DNA of 12,121 bases, from assembly GCA_000433415.1 (NCBI GenBank), contig FR890454.1:1-12121 (forward strand), given 5' to 3'. Below the pieces are notes generated by a model, which saw only the letters and a list, made by a program, of their open reading frames with translations, was not told the DNA's origin and made no database searches. Source of the DNA: Clostridium sp. CAG:448. GTDB lineage: Bacteria; Bacillota; Clostridia; Oscillospirales; CAG-272. A program made the translations under genes and the position numbers. Positions 1-7,100 of this stretch are shown here, in pieces (position 1 is the first letter of the stretch; every line of letters starts with the position of its first letter).

Positions 1-236
1 CGTCCGTCACGGTGCATACCGGTGCGGGCGATTTCTCCGCGCCGGTCATCGGTCGGATCTGTATGGATCAGTGCATGATTGACATAACGGACATCCCCGC
101 CGTTCCCGGCGATACGGTCACGCTGTTCGGCGAGCGGCAGGAACAGCTCTGCGCACTTGCCTCCCTCGCCGGCACCATCCCCTATGAGAGCCTGTGCCTT
201 TTGTCTGCCCGGGTTCCGCGTCTGTATGTACGTTAA
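1..236 (+). CDS. alr: Alanine racemase, C-terminal end (partial)
   Basis: This is the 3' end of a gene that begins before the window; the reading frame is open from base 3 to the TAA at 234-236. The peptide contains VIGRICMDQCMIDIT, the conserved block of the C-terminal beta-domain of PLP-dependent alanine racemases (pattern GRxCMDQ, with the Met that lines the active-site entrance). Downstream, a YE..CLLSARVPR ending fits the usual C-terminus of this family. Alanine racemase interconverts L- and D-alanine in the cytoplasm to supply D-Ala for peptidoglycan. The AraC-type gene follows 38 bp later on the same strand, so the two may be co-transcribed. A VanT-type serine/alanine racemase domain cannot be excluded from the tail alone. 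Confidence 0.85.
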   Translation, partial: SVTVHTGAGDFSAPVIGRICMDQCMIDITDIPAVPGDTVTLFGERQEQLCALASLAGTIPYESLCLLSARVPRLYVR

Positions 237-274
237 CCGACCGAAAGCACCACTGCGGAAAGGAGAAAAAACGG

Positions 275-1105
275 ATGCACACCCCCTATGAACGCAGAAG
301 CCTGGACTTCCAGGGCGGAGACTGCCGCGGCGGTACCTCCCGGCTGGCATGCGCTGCCCATCTGCACTATCACCTGGAGCTGGTCTACATGGAGCAGGGC
401 GAAAACGTCTGCGCGGTGGATTCGGAAACCTATACACTGCGCACCGGCGACGCACTGGTCGTTTTTCCCAACCGCGTCCACCGCTATGAGCAGAGCGACG
501 GGGACCGCTATATGATCCTGATCGTCAACCCCGACCTGACGCCAGAGCTGTCCGAAATCTTTGCGGACCATTCCCCCGCCTCCCCGCTGATCCGGCACGC
601 GTCGGACAACCCCGCCATCCCCGCGCTTTTTGAAACGCTTGTCCGGCAGGAAAACCCGGACATGCCCTACCGCGGCACGGCGATCAAAGGGTACCTTTTG
701 GCGCTGCTCTCCGAACTGCTCGGCATGATGACCTTAAACGGCGCCGGCACGGGCGACTCTCGGACCCTGCGCTCCATTGTTTCCTTCTGCATCCGCAATT
801 CCTCCAGTGAACTTTCGCTCTCCATCCTGGAGGAAAACCTGCATCTGAGCAAATACTATATTTCCCACCTGTTCTCGGACAGGCTAGGCACCCGGTTCAA
901 CGATTTTGTCAATGCCCTGCGCGTCTCGGAAGCGTGCCGCCTGCTGCGCACGGAAGATGACATGACCGTAACCGAAATCGCGACCGCGGTCGGCTTTTCC
1001 ACCCAGCGCACCTTCAACCGCGCCTTTGCCAGACAGATGGGGATGTCCCCGCGCGATTACCGGAAAGAACGCCGGCACGGCGGAATCAATTCCATGCCGC
1101 TTTGA
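275..1105 (+). CDS. AraC-family transcriptional regulator (cupin + double HTH)
   Basis: The protein has 276 aa. The ATG at 275 is chosen over upstream in-frame starts because AGGAG at 261-265 lies 9 nt before it. Residues about 20-100 form an AraC-type cupin sensor (YHLELVYMEQGE, then LRTGDALVVFPNRVHRY), which normally binds a small ligand such as a sugar. Residues about 170-268 hold the two helix-turn-helix units, with SILEENLHLSKYYISHLF in the first and the family signature TVTEIATAVGFSTQRTFNRAF then G.SPRDYRK in the second. It should act as a DNA-binding activator or repressor of a nearby or unlinked operon. The neighbours, alr and a YitT-type membrane gene, do not reveal the ligand. The family assignment is secure and the regulon is unknown. 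Confidence 0.92.
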   Translation: MHTPYERRSLDFQGGDCRGGTSRLACAAHLHYHLELVYMEQGENVCAVDSETYTLRTGDALVVFPNRVHRYEQSDGDRYMILIVNPDLTPELSEIFADHSPASPLIRHASDNPAIPALFETLVRQENPDMPYRGTAIKGYLLALLSELLGMMTLNGAGTGDSRTLRSIVSFCIRNSSSELSLSILEENLHLSKYYISHLFSDRLGTRFNDFVNALRVSEACRLLRTEDDMTVTEIATAVGFSTQRTFNRAFARQMGMSPRDYRKERRHGGINSMPL

Positions 1106-1149
1106 GGCATCACCGCGCAATTGCACCATCAAAATTACGCGGCAATGCC
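1106..1149 (+). other. Interrupted inverted repeat just after the AraC-type gene
   Basis: GGCAT-CA-CCGCG-C-AATT pairs with AATT-A-CGCGG-CA-ATGCC across a 10-nt loop. This gives three helices (5, 5 and 4 bp) separated by small symmetric mismatches, starting at the base after the stop codon. No T-tract follows, so it is not a standard intrinsic terminator. It could be an RNA structure at the araC-yitT junction or a binding site. A TTGACT at 1150-1155 follows directly, but no well-spaced -10 box is visible. Confidence 0.5.
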
Positions 1150-1202
1150 TTGACTGCAAAGCAGATTTTATAAACCCGTTACACGAAAGAGGTACAAACA
1201 AA

Positions 1203-2084
1203 ATGTCCAAAAAATTCCCGCCCGCTGTCCGGTTCCTGACCAGGTTTCTGATTGTAACCGTCGGCTGCGTCTTTTATGCCGCATCCATCATCTTTTTTCT
1301 GGATCCGCATCAGCTCGCACCCGGCGGCGTCTCCGGTCTGTCCATCATTCTGAACACCCTGATCCCCATCGGCACCGGACTCTGGATCTTTTTAATCAAC
1401 ATCCCGCTTGTCATCATCGGCACCATCAAGTTCAAATGGAAATTTTTGATCTCCACCGCCTATGCCACCACGTTTTCCTCGGCGCTCATGGAAATCTGCC
1501 CCAAGCATCTGCCGGCAAGCTGGTTTCCGGTTTCCGACGACCTGATGCTCTCCGGTATCACGGGCGGCTCGCTCATGGCGCTCGGCATGGGACTGGTGCT
1601 TCTGGGCGGTGCAACCACCGGCGGATTCGACATTGTAGTCAAGCTGCTGCGCCAGCGGTTCCCGCATATCAAATCCGGCATTTTCTACATCCTCCTGGAT
1701 GCGGGCATCCTGCTCTTCTCCGCCTTCACGTCAGGCATTGAGGTCGCGCTGTATGCCACGGTCGGTCTTCTGGTCAGCACTTATCTGTTGGACATGGTTC
1801 TGTACGGCGGTGACAGCGCAAAGCTGGTCTATATCGTCAGCAAATGTCCCGATGACGTCGCAAAGCTCCTTCTGAGCATGGGCATGGGTGCCACCTATCT
1901 GGAAGGCGAGGGCGCCTATACCGGAGAGAAGAGACTGGTCATCATGACCACCCTGCACAAGCAGTTTTATCCGCGCCTGCGCAACGCCGTCAAGCGGACG
2001 GATCCCGACGCGTTCATGATCGTGACCAAAGCCAACGAGGTCTTCGGCGAGGGCTTCAAAGACCCGCGCGCGGAAGAAATGTAA
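1203..2084 (+). CDS. YitT-family membrane protein (DUF161 + DUF2179)
   Basis: The protein has 293 aa. The ATG at 1203 follows an AAAGAGG site at 1186-1192. The first two thirds are hydrophobic, with about five or six membrane segments and the family's PGGVSGLSIIL block near residues 38-48 and GLVLLGGATTGGFDIV near 129-144. The last ~75 residues are a soluble alpha/beta domain typical of DUF2179 (VYIVSKCPDDVAKLLL, then RLVIMTTLHKQFYPRLRNAVKRTDPDAF). YitT-type proteins are widespread in Firmicutes, usually in several paralogues. Their transport or sensing role is not firmly established, so no substrate is proposed. It ends 25 bp before the terminator at 2110-2145. Confidence 0.9.
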   Translation: MSKKFPPAVRFLTRFLIVTVGCVFYAASIIFFLDPHQLAPGGVSGLSIILNTLIPIGTGLWIFLINIPLVIIGTIKFKWKFLISTAYATTFSSALMEICPKHLPASWFPVSDDLMLSGITGGSLMALGMGLVLLGGATTGGFDIVVKLLRQRFPHIKSGIFYILLDAGILLFSAFTSGIEVALYATVGLLVSTYLLDMVLYGGDSAKLVYIVSKCPDDVAKLLLSMGMGATYLEGEGAYTGEKRLVIMTTLHKQFYPRLRNAVKRTDPDAFMIVTKANEVFGEGFKDPRAEEM

Positions 2085-2109
2085 CCGTTTTTTCCGGTTT
2101 TCCGATTGA

Positions 2110-2145
2110 AAAAGGGCATTCCCTCTTGACAGGGGATGCCCTTTT
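2110..2145 (+). terminator. Intrinsic terminator after the yitT-type gene
   Basis: AAAAGGGCATTCCCT (2110-2124) pairs with AGGGGATGCCCTTTT (2131-2145) through 15 bp with one G-U pair and a 6-nt loop, CTTGAC. The arm ends in a short T run. The hairpin overlaps the next promoter: the loop supplies most of its -35 box. Confidence 0.85.
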
Positions 2146-2155
2146 GTGATAGTAT
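2126..2155 (+). promoter_or_regulatory. Sigma-A promoter for rimO-pgsA
   Basis: TTGACA at 2126-2131, an 18-bp spacer, and TAGTAT at 2150-2155 preceded by the extended -10 dinucleotide TG at 2147-2148. It lies about 37 bp before the rimO start and inside the preceding terminator hairpin. Confidence 0.7.
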
Positions 2156-2191
2156 ATAGATTGAAAGATTATGTGGAAAAGGCAGTGTGCT

Positions 2192-3538
2192 ATGAAGATC
2201 GGATTTATTTCTTTGGGTTGTCCCAAAAATCAGCTTGACACCGAGGTCATGCTCCATGAAGTCATGGAGGCGGGTTATGAGATCACACCGGAGGACATTG
2301 ACGCAGACGTTATCATCGTCAATACCTGCGCGTTTATTGAGAGTGCAAAAAAAGAATCCATTGACAATATTCTGGATGTCGCCTGGCTGAAAAAGCACCG
2401 GCATCTGCAGGCGATCATTGTCACGGGATGCCTGGCGGAACGCTACCGGGAGCAGATTTTTGAAGAACTGCCGGAGGTGGACGCCGTACTGGGCGTAGGC
2501 AGCATCCACCACATCGTGGACGCCGTGCGCGCGGTCACGGAACGAAAAAAGAAAAGCGAACGCTATGCCTCCTTTGAGCAGAACAGCTGCGTCCGGCTGG
2601 GCGGCGACCGCGTCCTGACCACACCGGACTATGCGGCATACCTCAAAATCGCCGAGGGCTGCGACAACCGCTGTGCATACTGCGCCATTCCCGCCATCCG
2701 CGGGCGCTTCCGCTCCCGCCCCATGGAAGAACTGGTGGAAGAGGCAAAACAGCTGGAGGCTTTGGGCGTGCGGGAGCTGACCGTCATCGCGCAGGACATC
2801 ACCCGCTACGGGCTGGATCTGTACGGCGAATACCGCCTGGATCAGCTTCTGCATGCGATTACGGAAGCCACAAGCATCCCCTGGATCCGCCTGCTCTACT
2901 GCTACCCCGACAAAATTACAGACGGTCTGATCGCCGAAATCCGCGATAACCCGCGGATTCTCAAGTATATCGACCTGCCCATTCAGCACATTTCCGACCG
3001 GATGCTGCGCGCCATGAACCGGCACGGCGACAGCCGGATGATCCGCGATGTCGTCGCCAAACTGCGCCGCGAAATCCCTGGCATCGTTATCCGTACCACC
3101 TTCATCGTCGGATTCCCCGGCGAAACCGAGGAGGACTTTGCGGAACTCTGCGACTTTGTCAAGCAGACCCGTTTCGAGCACGCCGGCGTCTTTACATATT
3201 CCCGCGAGGAGGACACCCCCGCCTACAATTTCCCGGATCAGATCGACGAACAGGTCAAACAGGACCGCATGGATATTCTTATGAAAGAACAGATGCGGAT
3301 CAACGAGGAGCAGAACGAGGAAAAGATCGGCAGCATCATCGAGGTGCTGACGGAGGACTTTGACCCGGTCAGCGAGGCGTACTACGGCAGAAGTGCGGCA
3401 GACGCGCCGGAAATCGACGGCAAGGTCTACTTTACTTCCGCGCAAAAGCTCACACCCGGCAGCTTCGTGCACGTCAAAATCCGCCGCGTTGTGGACTACG
3501 ACGTATACGGCGTCGCCGTACAAAAAGAGGAGGGGTAA
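2192..3538 (+). CDS. rimO: Ribosomal protein S12 methylthiotransferase RimO
   Basis: The protein has 448 aa, normal for RimO. The ATG at 2192 is preferred over the in-frame ATG at 2171 because the protein then begins MKIGFISLGCPKNQLDTE, the canonical N-terminus, with a weak AAAAGG site upstream. The N-terminal UPF0004 domain carries the three [4Fe-4S] ligands Cys10, Cys46 and Cys80. The radical-SAM core has the CxxxCxxC motif at Cys157, Cys161 and Cys164. A TRAM domain occupies the last ~65 residues (IIEVLTEDFDP..., then GSFVHVKIRRVVDYDVYG). The enzyme methylthiolates the conserved Asp of ribosomal protein S12. The N-terminal sequence and the YPD / IDLPIQH blocks favour RimO over MiaB or MtaB. 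It is co-oriented with pgsA 6 bp downstream, a common Firmicute pairing. Confidence 0.96.
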   Translation: MKIGFISLGCPKNQLDTEVMLHEVMEAGYEITPEDIDADVIIVNTCAFIESAKKESIDNILDVAWLKKHRHLQAIIVTGCLAERYREQIFEELPEVDAVLGVGSIHHIVDAVRAVTERKKKSERYASFEQNSCVRLGGDRVLTTPDYAAYLKIAEGCDNRCAYCAIPAIRGRFRSRPMEELVEEAKQLEALGVRELTVIAQDITRYGLDLYGEYRLDQLLHAITEATSIPWIRLLYCYPDKITDGLIAEIRDNPRILKYIDLPIQHISDRMLRAMNRHGDSRMIRDVVAKLRREIPGIVIRTTFIVGFPGETEEDFAELCDFVKQTRFEHAGVFTYSREEDTPAYNFPDQIDEQVKQDRMDILMKEQMRINEEQNEEKIGSIIEVLTEDFDPVSEAYYGRSAADAPEIDGKVYFTSAQKLTPGSFVHVKIRRVVDYDVYGVAVQKEEG

Positions 3539-3544
3539 AACGGT

Positions 3545-4177
3545 ATGAAGCAGTTGAACATCCCCAACAGACTGTCTCTTTTGCGCCTGTGCCTGGTGCC
3601 GGTGTTTATGGCGCTGATGGGTATTCCGGAGCTTTTACCCGGGCAGACGGGCATGGAGATTCTGTTCTCCGCGCTTGCCGCCTTTGTCTTTATTCTGTGC
3701 GCAGTCACTGACATGATTGACGGAAAGATCGCGCGCAAGTACAATATGATCACCGATTTCGGCAAATTCATCGACCCCGTTGCGGATAAATTCATGGTCA
3801 TCGGCGCCATGATGATGCTGGTTTTCTGCGACCGGTATGCGGCAATCCGCCCGGTGCTGTTCTGGGGCGTGGTCATCGTGGTTTTCCGCGAGCTTGCCGT
3901 CACTGCCGTGCGCCTGGTCGCGCTTTCCGCCGGGGGTCAGGTCATTGCCGCCAATATGCTGGGAAAGATCAAAACGGTCACACAGATCGTCTGCGTCTGC
4001 GCGGCAATCATTGAGCCGCTTCTCTGCAAAATCCCGCTGGTAGACAAATACCTCTCCTTCTGGGGGCGGTATCTCCCCATCACCTATACCTCCATCGCCG
4101 TCATGACAATCTTTACGCTCTGGTCGGGCATCAATTACATTGTCTGCGCGTGGAAGTATATCAATCCGAACAAGTAA
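3545..4177 (+). CDS. pgsA: CDP-diacylglycerol-glycerol-3-phosphate 3-phosphatidyltransferase
   Basis: The protein has 210 aa. Its GAGGAGGGG ribosome site lies in the last codons of rimO and the ATG follows the rimO stop by 6 bp, so translation is probably coupled. The CDP-alcohol phosphatidyltransferase signature is complete: D56-x2-D59-G60-x2-A63-R64-x8-G73-x3-D77-x3-D81, the metal and CDP-binding residues. Five or six hydrophobic segments fit an integral membrane enzyme. It makes phosphatidylglycerol-phosphate from CDP-diacylglycerol and glycerol-3-phosphate, the committed step to phosphatidylglycerol and cardiolipin. Start IPNRLSLLRL... is the usual PgsA N-terminus. Its stop codon abuts the stop of the convergent spoIIR gene with no intervening base. 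Confidence 0.95.
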   Translation: MKQLNIPNRLSLLRLCLVPVFMALMGIPELLPGQTGMEILFSALAAFVFILCAVTDMIDGKIARKYNMITDFGKFIDPVADKFMVIGAMMMLVFCDRYAAIRPVLFWGVVIVVFRELAVTAVRLVALSAGGQVIAANMLGKIKTVTQIVCVCAAIIEPLLCKIPLVDKYLSFWGRYLPITYTSIAVMTIFTLWSGINYIVCAWKYINPNK

Positions 4178-4819
4178 TCAGCGGAAAATCGATTCAAACA
4201 GTTCCAAGAAGCGGAACCGTACCTTATAGCGGGTATCGGTTCCGCTTTCCGTTATCACCCGGTACTGGTCAGGCGTCAGCCCCACCTCGACAAATTCATC
4301 CTCCCGGTCCTTTTTGCTCGTTTTCCCCGCGGCAGACAGGCAGAGCGGCGGAAACAGCACGCACCACCAGTTTTTCCCTTCCGCCTCCCCGATGCAGACG
4401 CGCAAAGAGAGATACCGTCCCGCCGGGAACGCGCAGGTTTCATAGGTGCGGGTGGGATAGTCCTCCCAGTTCAAAAGAATCCGCACCGGATAGTCGTACC
4501 CGTTCTCCCGGATGACCTCCCGCGCCGCATCCTCAAGTGCCGGCATGCCGGTGCGCAGAGCCTCCTCTGCCTCTTTTTGCGTTTTACAGCCCTCCAGCAG
4601 CGGCGCGCTGACCGAAAGAATCCTGTCACGCACCCGGAGCTTGAGCGCCTGATCCTGCTCGCTGTCCGAGTTCGCCAGCACGTGTAACCGCACCACCGTG
4701 TCGTAGATTTTCTCCTCGCCGTGCACCGGCAAAAAGAGCGTGACCCCCGCGGCAAGCAGCAGCACCGGGATCAAAAGCAACAGAAGAAAACGCTTGCGAT
4801 GTACTGATTTTTGCATCAT
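4178..4819 (-). CDS. spoIIR: Stage II sporulation protein R
   Basis: The protein has 213 aa from the first of two adjacent ATGs (4819 and 4816). AGGAGG at 4830-4825 lies 5 nt from the first and 8 nt from the second, so the second may be the real start. Residues 10-32 form a signal-anchor segment (FLLLLLIPVLLLAAGVTLFL). The diagnostic SpoIIR block VVRLHVLANSDSEQDQALKLRVRD begins near residue 42, followed by a conserved central region (VRILLNWEDYPTRTYE) and WWCVLFPPLC. SpoIIR is made in the forespore, exported, and triggers SpoIIGA to process pro-sigma-E in the mother cell. It marks the host as an endospore former or a descendant of one. A candidate sigma-F promoter lies upstream. Confidence 0.95.
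   Translation of the reverse strand: MMQKSVHRKRFLLLLLIPVLLLAAGVTLFLPVHGEEKIYDTVVRLHVLANSDSEQDQALKLRVRDRILSVSAPLLEGCKTQKEAEEALRTGMPALEDAAREVIRENGYDYPVRILLNWEDYPTRTYETCAFPAGRYLSLRVCIGEAEGKNWWCVLFPPLCLSAAGKTSKKDREDEFVEVGLTPDQYRVITESGTDTRYKVRFRFLELFESIFR
4209..4247. terminator. Hairpin in the spoIIR 3' end, possible terminator for rimO-pgsA
   Basis: AAGCGGAACC (4209-4218) pairs perfectly with GGTTCCGCTT (4238-4247), with an inner TACC/GGTA helix and an 8-nt loop. It sits 31 bp beyond the pgsA stop, inside the coding sequence of the convergent spoIIR. The T-tract is poor on both strands, so terminator function is uncertain. Confidence 0.45.
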
Positions 4820-4877
4820 AAAAGCCTCCTTGCGGCAATTTCTTTCATTCTGTCCGATCATCATATCGGTACATGGA

Positions 4878-4907
4878 AAGGATTGCCTGACAAGAAGGCT
4901 TTTATAC
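4878..4907 (-). promoter_or_regulatory. Candidate sigma-F promoter of spoIIR
   Basis: On the minus strand GTATA (4907-4903), a 15-bp spacer and GGCAATCCTT (4887-4878) match part of the sigma-F pattern (GYATA, N15, GGnnAnnnT). The GTATA and the GG..A core fit; the rest of the -10 box is imperfect. It lies about 60 bp before the spoIIR start. spoIIR is a sigma-F target in Bacillus, which raises the prior. Confidence 0.45.
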
Positions 4908-4928
4908 AGCGCGAAAAAAATCCGCACC

Positions 4929-5933
4929 TTATCCGGCAGGGAAATACGGAAGCAGCGCCGCGACGATTTTGTCGGTTGCCTCTGCGATCGTATTGCAGAA
5001 AACCGTACATCCGGCTGCCTTTTTATGCCCGCCGCCGCCGAAAAGCGCACAGACCGCGGCAACGTCCACCGCACACGAGGAACGCATGGAAACACGGAAC
5101 CGCCCCGTGTCCTCCGGCTGACGGATGGCAACCGCCACCTCGACCCCTTCGGTACAGCGCGCCACATCCACCAAAGTCTCCAGGTGCTCGTCCTTGGCAC
5201 CCAGCGCCTTTTTGCGCGCATAGGGGAACGGAATCACCCCGATCCGCCCGTCGGCATACAGCTGCAGCAGCTGCGCGCCCTCGCTCTCCACCGCCATCTG
5301 CAGTCTGCTCTTGACCTCAAACAGCCGGTGGTTGATCTGCGCGGTGTCCGCTCCCCACTCCACCAGCCGTGCGGCAGTGCGGAGCGTTTCGGGCGAGGTG
5401 TTGCTGAACCGGAAGCACCCGGTGTCCGAGCTGATGGCGCAATACAGCGCCGACGCAAGCGCAGGCGTCGGCTCCAGTGCCGGCTGCATCTCCTGCAAAA
5501 GCCCTGCAAGCAACTCCCCCGTGGCGGAAATGCCGGGCAGAATGTAGTAATCCGCATAAGGGGTTCCCTTTTCGTGATGATCCAGCATCAGGTCGATCTT
5601 CCCCGCAAACCGCTCGTACAGAGCGCCCAACTGCGCCGGGGACGCCGTATCCACGGCAACAATGCGGCTGACCGCAAAATCCGCCGGAATACTCTCCGGC
5701 AGGGCGCTTTCCTGCACGCCGTCGGTAACAAAGCGCAGTCTGTCCGGAATTTCGTCCGCGCAGACGCAGTATGCCCGACTGCCGAGCGCCTCCAGCATCC
5801 TGCGCAGCGCAAACGCCGACCCGACCGCGTCACCGTCCGGGTGAACGTGAAAAAGAATCAGCGTATCGCCGACCGGCAACAGCCGCGCAATCGCTTCTCC
5901 GCGCGTCAGCGCGCGAAAACCCGCCTCATGCAT
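4929..5933 (-). CDS. nrnA: DHH/DHHA1 phosphoesterase, NrnA-type oligoribonuclease / pAp phosphatase
   Basis: The protein has 334 aa, standard for NrnA. The DHH domain carries HPDGDAVGS at residues 31-39 (metal ligands Asp33 and Asp35), Asp95 in VDTAS, the DHH triplet at 118-120, and Asp170 in SSDTGCFRF. The DHHA1 domain ends with the substrate-binding GGGGHKKAAG at 299-308. NrnA degrades 2-5 nt RNA fragments, and in Bacillus also dephosphorylates 3'-phosphoadenosine 5'-phosphate. The start codon at 5933 overlaps the end of rbfA by 8 bp, so the two are translationally coupled. The rbfA-nrnA order is common in Firmicutes, where truB often follows; here spoIIR follows instead, after a 109-bp gap. 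Confidence 0.94.
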   Translation of the reverse strand: MHEAGFRALTRGEAIARLLPVGDTLILFHVHPDGDAVGSAFALRRMLEALGSRAYCVCADEIPDRLRFVTDGVQESALPESIPADFAVSRIVAVDTASPAQLGALYERFAGKIDLMLDHHEKGTPYADYYILPGISATGELLAGLLQEMQPALEPTPALASALYCAISSDTGCFRFSNTSPETLRTAARLVEWGADTAQINHRLFEVKSRLQMAVESEGAQLLQLYADGRIGVIPFPYARKKALGAKDEHLETLVDVARCTEGVEVAVAIRQPEDTGRFRVSMRSSCAVDVAAVCALFGGGGHKKAAGCTVFCNTIAEATDKIVAALLPYFPAG

Positions 5934-6345
5934 CTGCCCCGTCCTCGCGTTCTTTTTTCGTCCCGTCTGCCGTCTCCTCTGCGTTCTCCCCGCCCTCTGT
6001 ATCCTCCGTAAAGGTCATATGGCTGAGAATTCCGGCAATCTTCGCGCCGTGTTCAATGGACTGGTCGCGCGCAAACGTCAACTCGGGCGTCACGCGCAGG
6101 TTCAGAGAACGCGCAAGGCAGGAACGGATAAACCCGGTTGCCGCGCGCAGTCCCTTGCGGATTTCTTTATCGTCGCCCGTCAGGGAAGAATACCAGACCT
6201 TTGCATATTTCAGATCCCCCGACACCTCGACCCCTGTCACCGACACAAAATTGTCACTGACCCGCGGGTCCTTGACATTGCGCATAATGACATTCATTTC
6301 CTTCATCATTTCATCATTGATTCTGTCCCGTCTGTAATTCGCCAT
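5926..6345 (-). CDS. rbfA: 30S ribosome-binding factor A
   Basis: The protein has 139 aa. It begins MANYRRDRINDEMMKEM, has the RbfA core DPRVSDNFVSVTGVEVSGDLKYAKVWYS near residues 27-54, then RLTPEL-like LRVTPELTFARDQSIEHGAKI near 84-103. The fold is a type II KH domain that binds 16S rRNA during late 30S maturation and cold adaptation. The last ~28 residues are acidic and low-complexity (EGGENAEETADGTKKERED), a variable extension. An AAAGGA site precedes the start by about 8 nt. infB, the usual upstream partner, is absent; an SLOG/YpsA-like gene takes that place 52 bp upstream. Confidence 0.93.
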   Translation of the reverse strand: MANYRRDRINDEMMKEMNVIMRNVKDPRVSDNFVSVTGVEVSGDLKYAKVWYSSLTGDDKEIRKGLRAATGFIRSCLARSLNLRVTPELTFARDQSIEHGAKIAGILSHMTFTEDTEGGENAEETADGTKKEREDGADA

Positions 6346-6370
6346 CGCTTTTTCCTTTCTTCCTCTGCTC

Positions 6371-6394
6371 TGTCCGCCGCTCCGTCCGCCGCTC
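6371..6394. repeat. Two tandem 12-bp units upstream of rbfA
   Basis: TGTCCGCCGCTC (6371-6382) is followed by CGTCCGCCGCTC (6383-6394), 11 of 12 identical. The units fill the gap between the SLOG gene stop and the rbfA ribosome site. Confidence 0.6.
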
Positions 6395-6397
6395 TGT

Positions 6398-6913
6398 TCA
6401 CAACCCCTGTTCTGCCGCGCCCGACCGAGGCAGCAGATCGTAAAGGTTCAGCACCGTCAGCCCCTCTCTGAGCGCCTGCCGGAACGTATATCCCGTTCCG
6501 CTTTCGTTGCTCACGCAGTACGCAATGCAAAAACCGCTTCCCTGCACCAATTGGCGGTTGCGCTCAAAAAAGCAGAGCTTGGTATAGTGTTCCCGCACAT
6601 AGTGCACTTCATCTGCCCGGTCCAGCACATAGCGATAGGTTCTTTTTGCCGCCTCGCTCCACCGCGCCTCCTGCCCCGGAAAAGGCAGAAACAAACAAAG
6701 CCGCATATCGGGATATTCTTCGCGCAGTTCCAGAATTTTCAGTGCCGCAACCGTATCAAACCCCTGCGCACCGCCCGTGCGGAATTGCCGCACGCCGTCC
6801 GCATAAAGGCGCCGGATCTGTTGCTCCAGGAGTCCCGGCAATGCCAACGCATCCTCACGTCGTATCATTCTGTGTCCGGTAAAGCAAACCACCTGTTCTG
6901 CAGTATTCTCCAT
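6398..6913 (-). CDS. SLOG-superfamily (YpsA/DUF1273-like) protein 1
   Basis: The protein has 171 aa. The ATG at 6913 is supported by AAGGAG 8 nt upstream and by a promoter at 6948-6976; longer in-frame versions would read through that promoter. The Rossmann-like SLOG pattern is visible: VVCFTGHRMI near residue 8, RTGGAQGFDTVAALKILELR near 41-60, PDMRLCLFLPFPGQ near 63-76, a helix ending in RNRQLV, and ESGTGYTFRQALREGLTVLNL near the end. SLOG proteins bind nucleotides or nucleotide-derived ligands. YpsA is linked to cell division and stress in Bacillus, and other members serve in immunity. It shares the same pattern with the gene at 7768, so the two are paralogues. It heads a probable operon with rbfA and nrnA. 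The true function is unknown. Confidence 0.8.
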   Translation of the reverse strand: MENTAEQVVCFTGHRMIRREDALALPGLLEQQIRRLYADGVRQFRTGGAQGFDTVAALKILELREEYPDMRLCLFLPFPGQEARWSEAAKRTYRYVLDRADEVHYVREHYTKLCFFERNRQLVQGSGFCIAYCVSNESGTGYTFRQALREGLTVLNLYDLLPRSGAAEQGL

Positions 6914-6947
6914 TTTTCCGCTCCTTCTGCCCCTGCTGATGGTATTT

Positions 6948-6976
6948 ATTATAACATATTCATCCGGAAAAAGCAA
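6948..6976 (-). promoter_or_regulatory. Sigma-A promoter for SLOG gene 1 (rbfA operon)
   Basis: On the minus strand: TTGCTT (6976-6971), 17-bp spacer, TATAAT (6953-6948) with the extended -10 TG (6956-6955). The predicted leader to the ATG at 6913 is about 28 nt. Confidence 0.75.
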
Positions 6977-7066
6977 CCCCCAAAAAGGCAACACACGCCG
7001 CGATTGTTTGTCCGCCGCGCACCGGACCGGGGACGCGTAAAAGCGCCGCGATTCACGCGCGACATC

Positions 7067-7095
7067 TTGACAAATCGAAAAAGATCTGATAAAAT
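7067..7095 (+). promoter_or_regulatory. Strong sigma-A promoter for the structured RNA
   Basis: TTGACA (7067-7072), 17-bp spacer, TAAAAT (7090-7095) with extended -10 TG at 7087-7088. The predicted start, about 7101-7103, coincides with the first base of the long closing stem of the RNA. Confidence 0.85.
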
Positions 7096-7100
7096 GAAAG

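Noticed and set aside
1967..3523. 518-aa open frame on the minus strand
   Set aside because: It is the antisense shadow of rimO, which has all family motifs. The shadow has low-information sequence and no ribosome site.
4740..6011. 423-aa open frame on the plus strand
   Set aside because: Antisense to nrnA and the start of spoIIR; Arg/Pro/His-rich shadow typical of GC-rich DNA.
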